The notes beneath the pieces were generated by a model. It saw only the letters and a list, made by a program, of their open reading frames with translations, was not told where the DNA came from and did not search any database. The position numbers and the translations under genes were made by a program. A stretch of DNA of 60,840 bases from SAR202 cluster bacterium (GTDB taxonomy: Bacteria; Chloroflexota; Dehalococcoidia; Lucifugimonadales; UBA3495): positions 1 through 60,840 of the forward strand of contig VGZV01000010.1 of assembly GCA_016872385.1 (NCBI GenBank), given 5' to 3'. Numbering within the stretch: position 1 is the stretch's first letter; each line of letters begins with the position of its first letter. Shown piece after piece: positions 57,221 to 60,840 of the stretch.

Positions 57221-58522
57221 CTAAGCGGACTTGCGCATGGGGCGGGGCAGGGGGCTGGCCACCGCGCCATCGGAAGTTATGAGGGTCGGTGCAGCGGCCC
57301 CTTCGATGGTCTCCCGATCCACCACACAGCGGACCACTCCTTCCAGGGAAGGCAGCTCGTACATCACGTCCATCAAGGTCTCTTCCACAATGTAGCGCAG
57401 ACTGCGGGCGCCGGTGCGGTGCCGCAGGGCGCATTCCGCAGCCGCCTGCAGGGCCGCCGGAGTGAACTCCAATTCCACCCCATCCATGCTGAAAAGCCGC
57501 TGGTACTGCTTGACAATGGCGTTCTTGGGCTCGGTGAGCACCCGCACCAATCCATCGCAGTCCAGGGGTTCCAGGGGCGCAACCACCGGCAGGCGTCCCA
57601 CCAGTTCTGGAATCATCCCAAACTCCATCAAGTCCTGGGGAGTCACCTGGGAGAAGAAACTAGCGTCGGCCTCAGCCTTGCTCTGGCGGCTGGAAGCCAG
57701 GAACCCCAGCCGGGAATCCCCGGAAGCAACCCGCCGTGAAATTATGTCGCCCAGGCCCTCAAATGTGCCGCCGCATATGAACAGGATATTGCGGGTATTG
57801 ACCTGGAGGAACTCCTGGTAGGGGTGCTTGCGGCCACCCTGGGGCGGCACATTGGCCACGCAGCCTTCGATTATCTTCAGTAGTTCTTGCTGCACGCCCT
57901 CGCCGGAAACGTCGCGGGTAATGGAGCGGTTGACGCCCTCTTTACGGGCAATTTTGTCCAGCTCATCTATATAGATGATGCCACGCTCCGCAGCCGCCAC
58001 GTCCCAATCGGCCACCTGAATCAAGCGCAGGAGAATATTCTCCACGTCTTCGCCCACATACCCCGACTCAGTAAGGGACGTGGCGTCGCAAACAGCGAAG
58101 GGGACTTCCAAAGTGCGGGCCAGAGTCTCCGCCAGCAAGGTCTTGCCGCAGCCCGTGGGGCCAATCAGCAGGATATTGGCCTTTTGCAGTTCCACATCGG
58201 ACTTGGCCGCGCCGTTCCAGACGCGCTTGAAGTGGTTATAGACCGCCACGCTCAGCGTCTTCTTGGCCTTGTCCTGGCCCACCACAAAGGAGTCCAGGCT
58301 CTGCCTAATTTCCCGGGGCACCAGTAAGCCGCTCTTTTTGCTCGCCTTGGCGGGACGCTCGGACGCCTGGGGATCCGACTCCATAAGCTGGCCCAGCACC
58401 CGCACACAATCGTAACAGACAGCCGCCCGTCCCTGGCCTGCCATAATCAGGTTAGAGCGGCTGTGGGACTTTTCGCAGAACGAGCAATGCAGAGTGCTGG
58501 AACTGTTCCTGGCGCTGGGCAA
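57221..58522 (-). CDS. clpX: ATP-dependent protease ATPase subunit ClpX
   Basis: 433 residues from TTG 58522 (GGAG six bases before); an in-frame opening at 58633 would add an unconserved leader. The N-terminal zinc domain is [29 protein letters not shown]. Then come the AAA+ Walker [20 protein letters not shown], Walker [15 protein letters not shown], the pore loop region [12 protein letters not shown] and sensor 2 [11 protein letters not shown]. ClpX unfolds substrates for ClpP. The IGF-like ClpP-binding loop is not readily recognised ([12 protein letters not shown] carries LGF). Order tig-clpP-clpX is classic. Confidence 0.93.
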   Translation of the reverse strand: MPSARNSSSTLHCSFCEKSHSRSNLIMAGQGRAAVCYDCVRVLGQLMESDPQASERPAKASKKSGLLVPREIRQSLDSFVVGQDKAKKTLSVAVYNHFKRVWNGAAKSDVELQKANILLIGPTGCGKTLLAETLARTLEVPFAVCDATSLTESGYVGEDVENILLRLIQVADWDVAAAERGIIYIDELDKIARKEGVNRSITRDVSGEGVQQELLKIIEGCVANVPPQGGRKHPYQEFLQVNTRNILFICGGTFEGLGDIISRRVASGDSRLGFLASSRQSKAEADASFFSQVTPQDLMEFGMIPELVGRLPVVAPLEPLDCDGLVRVLTEPKNAIVKQYQRLFSMDGVELEFTPAALQAAAECALRHRTGARSLRYIVEETLMDVMYELPSLEGVVRCVVDRETIEGAAAPTLITSDGAVASPLPRPMRKSA

Positions 58523-58589
58523 GGCCTGCTCCTGAATATAACGTTGTGGGGCGAGGTATTTACTCGCCCCGCGAATTACTAAATAAGGT

Positions 58590-59231
58590 CTAGGCTGTAC
58601 CCGGGTTCTGCTTCTTGGCCCCCAAGATCTCATCCACCAGTCCGTACTCCACGGCCTGGGGAGCAGTCAGGTAGTAGTCCCGGTCCGTGTCCCGGGCAAT
58701 CTTCTCATAGCTCTGGCCGGTATTCTCGGCCAGCATGGTACGGATCTTGTCCTGCAGGCGGATAATCTCGCGGGCCGCAATTTCAATGTCGGCGGCCTGC
58801 CCCTGGGCGCCGCCCATGGGCTGGTGCATATGCACTGTGGAGTTAGGCAAGGCGTAACGCTTGCCTTTCTTGCCGCCGGAGAGCAGCACGGTGGCCATGC
58901 TGGCCGCCATGCCCAAGCACACCGTGGAAACTTCTGGCTGAATCATCTGCATGGTGTCATAAATAGCCAGCCCGGCGCTGATGACGCCGCCAGGGCTGTT
59001 GATGTACATGCTGATGCCCTTTTCAGGGTCTTCCCGCTCCAGGTAAAGGAGCTGGGCGATTATCAGGTTGGCTACCGGATCCGCGATAGGCGTGCCCAGA
59101 AACACAATGCGCTCCCGCAGCAGCAGGGAGTAAATATCAAACGCCCGCTCGCCCCTGGGGCTGGTCTCAATAACCATGGGAATAATGCCCGAGGGAGTGA
59201 TTAATGGCGTGTCTTCAGGCCTGTAAAGCAT
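58590..59231 (-). CDS. clpP: ATP-dependent Clp protease proteolytic subunit
   Basis: 213 residues from ATG 59231, 10 bases after AAGGAG; a TTG three codons earlier sits too close to that site. Catalytic Ser111 in CLGMAASMA and His136 in VHMHQPMGG, with an Asp in the following helix region. Other landmarks are [10 protein letters not shown] and [19 protein letters not shown]. It forms the 14-mer peptidase for ClpX. Start region [22 protein letters not shown] includes a short propeptide. Confidence 0.95.
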   Translation of the reverse strand: MLYRPEDTPLITPSGIIPMVIETSPRGERAFDIYSLLLRERIVFLGTPIADPVANLIIAQLLYLEREDPEKGISMYINSPGGVISAGLAIYDTMQMIQPEVSTVCLGMAASMATVLLSGGKKGKRYALPNSTVHMHQPMGGAQGQAADIEIAAREIIRLQDKIRTMLAENTGQSYEKIARDTDRDYYLTAPQAVEYGLVDEILGAKKQNPGTA

Positions 59232-59245
59232 GTGCCGCAAACTCC

Positions 59246-60604
59246 TTAAGCAGTCGGGTTAGATGGGTCAGCAGCGGCTGGGGCCGCCGCCGAAGGCTGA
59301 GACTCGGCAGGGCTGCCTTGGCCGTCCGGCTGTTGCACTATTTCCAACAGCCGCTGCATCACTTTGCGCATCTGGATAGACGACCTGAGAGACTCCTGGG
59401 CGCTGGAGGAAGCCAGGGCGCGCCGCATAGCCTGGGCCGACTCGCCAGAGGATTCTGCCAGGTTATTAACTTCTTCCTGGATTTCCTCTGCAGAAACCTG
59501 GACGTTCTCCACTTCGGCCAGCTTTTTCATTACCATGTAACGCCGCAGCCGCTCTTCCGCCTGGGGCCGCAGTTGTTCCGTGTATTCAGCATCGCTCTTA
59601 CCGATGAACGACAGGTAGGTGTCCATGTCCAAGCGCTGGTTGCGCAACGAGCGTTCCCGCTCTTCCCGCATCTGCTGCACCTCACGTTGGTAAAGCAAAT
59701 CCGAAACCTGTAGCGAAGCAACTTTGAGCAGTTCCTGCAGACTGCGCTCTTCCAGGTTGCGGTCAGCGATATTTTCCGCTTCCTTAGTCATGCGGTCCTG
59801 CAAATGCGCCCTCAGCGCCGCCAGGTCCGCAAAACCTTCACCAACGCCCTTGGCAAACTCATCATCCAACGCGGCCAGCTTCTTCTCCTTAAGGGACTTG
59901 ACCGCCACGTGGAACGCGCACTCCTTGCCCGCATACTCCGCGTTGGGGTAGTCCTGGGGGACCGGCAAAGTAAACTCTTTGGTCTGACCTTCAGTCATGC
60001 CCTCTAATTGCGCGGAGAAACCAGGGAATGGAAGGGCGTTGTCTTGCTGCGGCAGGTAGTCCACGGACTCCTGTTTGAGCACTGTTTCTTCCCCGATGGT
60101 CCCGGTGACGTCCAGGTTCACCAGGTCGCCGAACTGCACCGGGCGGGTCACAGGCTCCCAGGGGGCTGAGTCCCGGCGGAGCCTTTCCACCACTTCACCA
60201 ATCTGGCTTTCCGTAACTTCCACCGGGTCACGCCTGAGCCGGATGGCGCGGAAATCACCCAGGTCCACCACCGGTTCCAACGGCACCACGGCCTTGAAGG
60301 AAACCGGTTCCATTTCCGTCACTTCAATCTGCGGCTCACTAAAAGCCTTGAGGTTCTCTTCCCTGATTACCTTATCCAGGGTTTCAGGGACCATGAACTC
60401 CAGGGCTTCTTGAACCAGGCCCGTGCGGCCAATGTAGCTTTCCACAATGGACCGGGGGGCTTTGCCGGGGCGAAAACCGGGGATGCGGAGACGCCCTACC
60501 ACCCGGCGATAGGAGCGGTTGAGAAACTGGTCCTCATCGCCCGATTCCATCTGAACATTGAGGGTGACTTCCGTGGGGGTGGCAGATTCCCTGGTGACCT
60601 TCAC
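59246..60604 (-). CDS. tig: trigger factor (ribosome-associated chaperone and prolyl isomerase)
   Basis: 452 residues from GTG 60604. The N-terminal ribosome-binding domain carries the signature [17 protein letters not shown] (G-F-R-x-G-K-x-P). The FKBP-type PPIase domain is ~150-240 ([41 protein letters not shown]). The long C-terminal helical arms follow, ending in a low-complexity Ala/Ser/Pro tail ([18 protein letters not shown]) not usual in the family. Just upstream of clpP in the same operon; trigger factor binds nascent chains at the ribosome exit. Confidence 0.93.
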   Translation of the reverse strand: MKVTRESATPTEVTLNVQMESGDEDQFLNRSYRRVVGRLRIPGFRPGKAPRSIVESYIGRTGLVQEALEFMVPETLDKVIREENLKAFSEPQIEVTEMEPVSFKAVVPLEPVVDLGDFRAIRLRRDPVEVTESQIGEVVERLRRDSAPWEPVTRPVQFGDLVNLDVTGTIGEETVLKQESVDYLPQQDNALPFPGFSAQLEGMTEGQTKEFTLPVPQDYPNAEYAGKECAFHVAVKSLKEKKLAALDDEFAKGVGEGFADLAALRAHLQDRMTKEAENIADRNLEERSLQELLKVASLQVSDLLYQREVQQMREERERSLRNQRLDMDTYLSFIGKSDAEYTEQLRPQAEERLRRYMVMKKLAEVENVQVSAEEIQEEVNNLAESSGESAQAMRRALASSSAQESLRSSIQMRKVMQRLLEIVQQPDGQGSPAESQPSAAAPAAADPSNPTA

Positions 60605-60679
60605 CGGCGTATCTCCCTAGCTGAAATGCAGCCTGCCGAAGCCAGCAGACCACCCCGACAGTTGAGTGGGGTGACTGCA

Positions 60680-60688
60680 AGTATAGCA
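60680..60688 (-). promoter_or_regulatory. extended -10 promoter of the tig-clpP-clpX operon
   Basis: On the minus strand TGCTATACT, identical to the mobA promoter core, about 75 bases before the tig start. Within the leader, CACCCC/GGGGTG (about 60644-60672) can form a hairpin of unknown role. Confidence 0.5.
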
Positions 60689-60729
60689 CACTCCAAAGCT
60701 TGTTAAAAGTTGCCGTATTCACTCACCTA

Positions 60730-60784
60730 AAATGTTACCCAAAGGGGTATGGTTCCCTCAGCTAGAAATGTTACCGAGGGAATC
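60730..60784. mobile_element. probable insertion-sequence end upstream of a transposase
   Basis: AAATGTTACC is directly repeated at 60730-60739 and 60766-60775. TTCCCTC and GAGGGAA (about 60753-60782) are inverted around it. This lies just before the transposase-like start and probably belongs to the left end of an IS. Confidence 0.45.
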
Positions 60785-60840
60785 ATGGCGAGTGAAGAGA
60801 AGATGACCGTGGATGAACGGCGCAAGTACCTGAAATTGAT
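60785..60840 (+). CDS. start of a probable transposase/integrase (partial)
   Basis: ATG 60785, preceded by GAGGGA, opens MASEEKMTVDERRKYLKL and runs off the window edge. The beginning resembles the helix-turn-helix leader of integrase-catalytic-domain transposases from Chloroflexota, but only 18 residues are visible, so the call leans on the flanking repeats. Confidence 0.4.
   Translation, partial: MASEEKMTVDERRKYLKL

Noticed and set aside
1..60840. CRISPR arrays, tRNA or rRNA genes
   Set aside because: No regularly spaced direct repeats and no cloverleaf with a GTTCGA-type T arm or rRNA signature were found; the TTCGAC strings belong to dispersed hairpin repeats.

Overview
The window is about 61 kb of GC-rich bacterial DNA that reads like a draft genome of a free-living Chloroflexota, probably Dehalococcoidia-like. 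That placement is inference, from the mix of genes: a DUF3090/SCO1664 pair otherwise typical of Actinobacteria, 2-oxoacid:ferredoxin oxidoreductase, luciferase-like oxidoreductases, DUF1800/DUF1501 proteins, an archaeal-type winged helix and a Cys-type CcmE. No rRNA, tRNA or CRISPR array was seen.

Layout. 1-4 kb: end of an unknown gene, a two-domain cupredoxin-like lipoprotein, comM, and the DUF3090/SCO1664 pair. 4-9.7 kb (minus): a marR-RND permease-membrane fusion efflux operon with a recognisable promoter. 9.9-12 kb: mobA, moaD and the first ~43 codons of an aldehyde:ferredoxin oxidoreductase that stops abruptly and runs into the back half of a TIR-domain gene. 12-15.8 kb: an apparent selenoprotein redoxin, a monooxygenase-fold protein, a crotonase, a hicBA pair, a HIT protein and mogA, separated by short repeats. 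15.8-19.6 kb (minus): DUF1800-DUF1501-NHL operon. 20-27 kb: a winged helix protein, three OmpR-type regulators that all lack the phospho-acceptor aspartate, glmS, yvcK and a truncated polysaccharide deacetylase. 27-31 kb (minus): a large exported G8/beta-helix/PKD protein that meets the deacetylase tail to tail. 31-39 kb: a DUF457 membrane protein, FIST sensor, solute-binding protein, FAH-family hydrolase and three oxidoreductases. 39-44.6 kb: a broken response regulator, ccmABCD-ccmE for cytochrome c maturation (interrupted by two small inserted elements) and pirin. 44.6-47.2 kb: korAB. 47.6-56.6 kb: dprA-topA-xerC-aroQ-pepQ-efp-xseAB-purN-like housekeeping run. 56.7-60.6 kb: a second, intact hicBA and the protein-quality-control set tig-clpP-clpX. 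The last bases begin a probable transposase.

Three things stand out. First, an in-frame TGA replaces the active-site cysteine of a redoxin (selenocysteine). Second, a ~145-bp non-coding inverted-repeat element occurs five times, two copies with perfect 8-bp target duplications. Third, at least nine single-base frameshifts, mostly one base lost from a short homopolymer, affect otherwise well conserved and partly essential genes (glmS, yvcK, aroQ), together with two abrupt gene-to-gene junctions near 11.06 and 27.09 kb. The frameshifts look more like residual sequencing error than decay; the junctions may be deletions or assembly joins.
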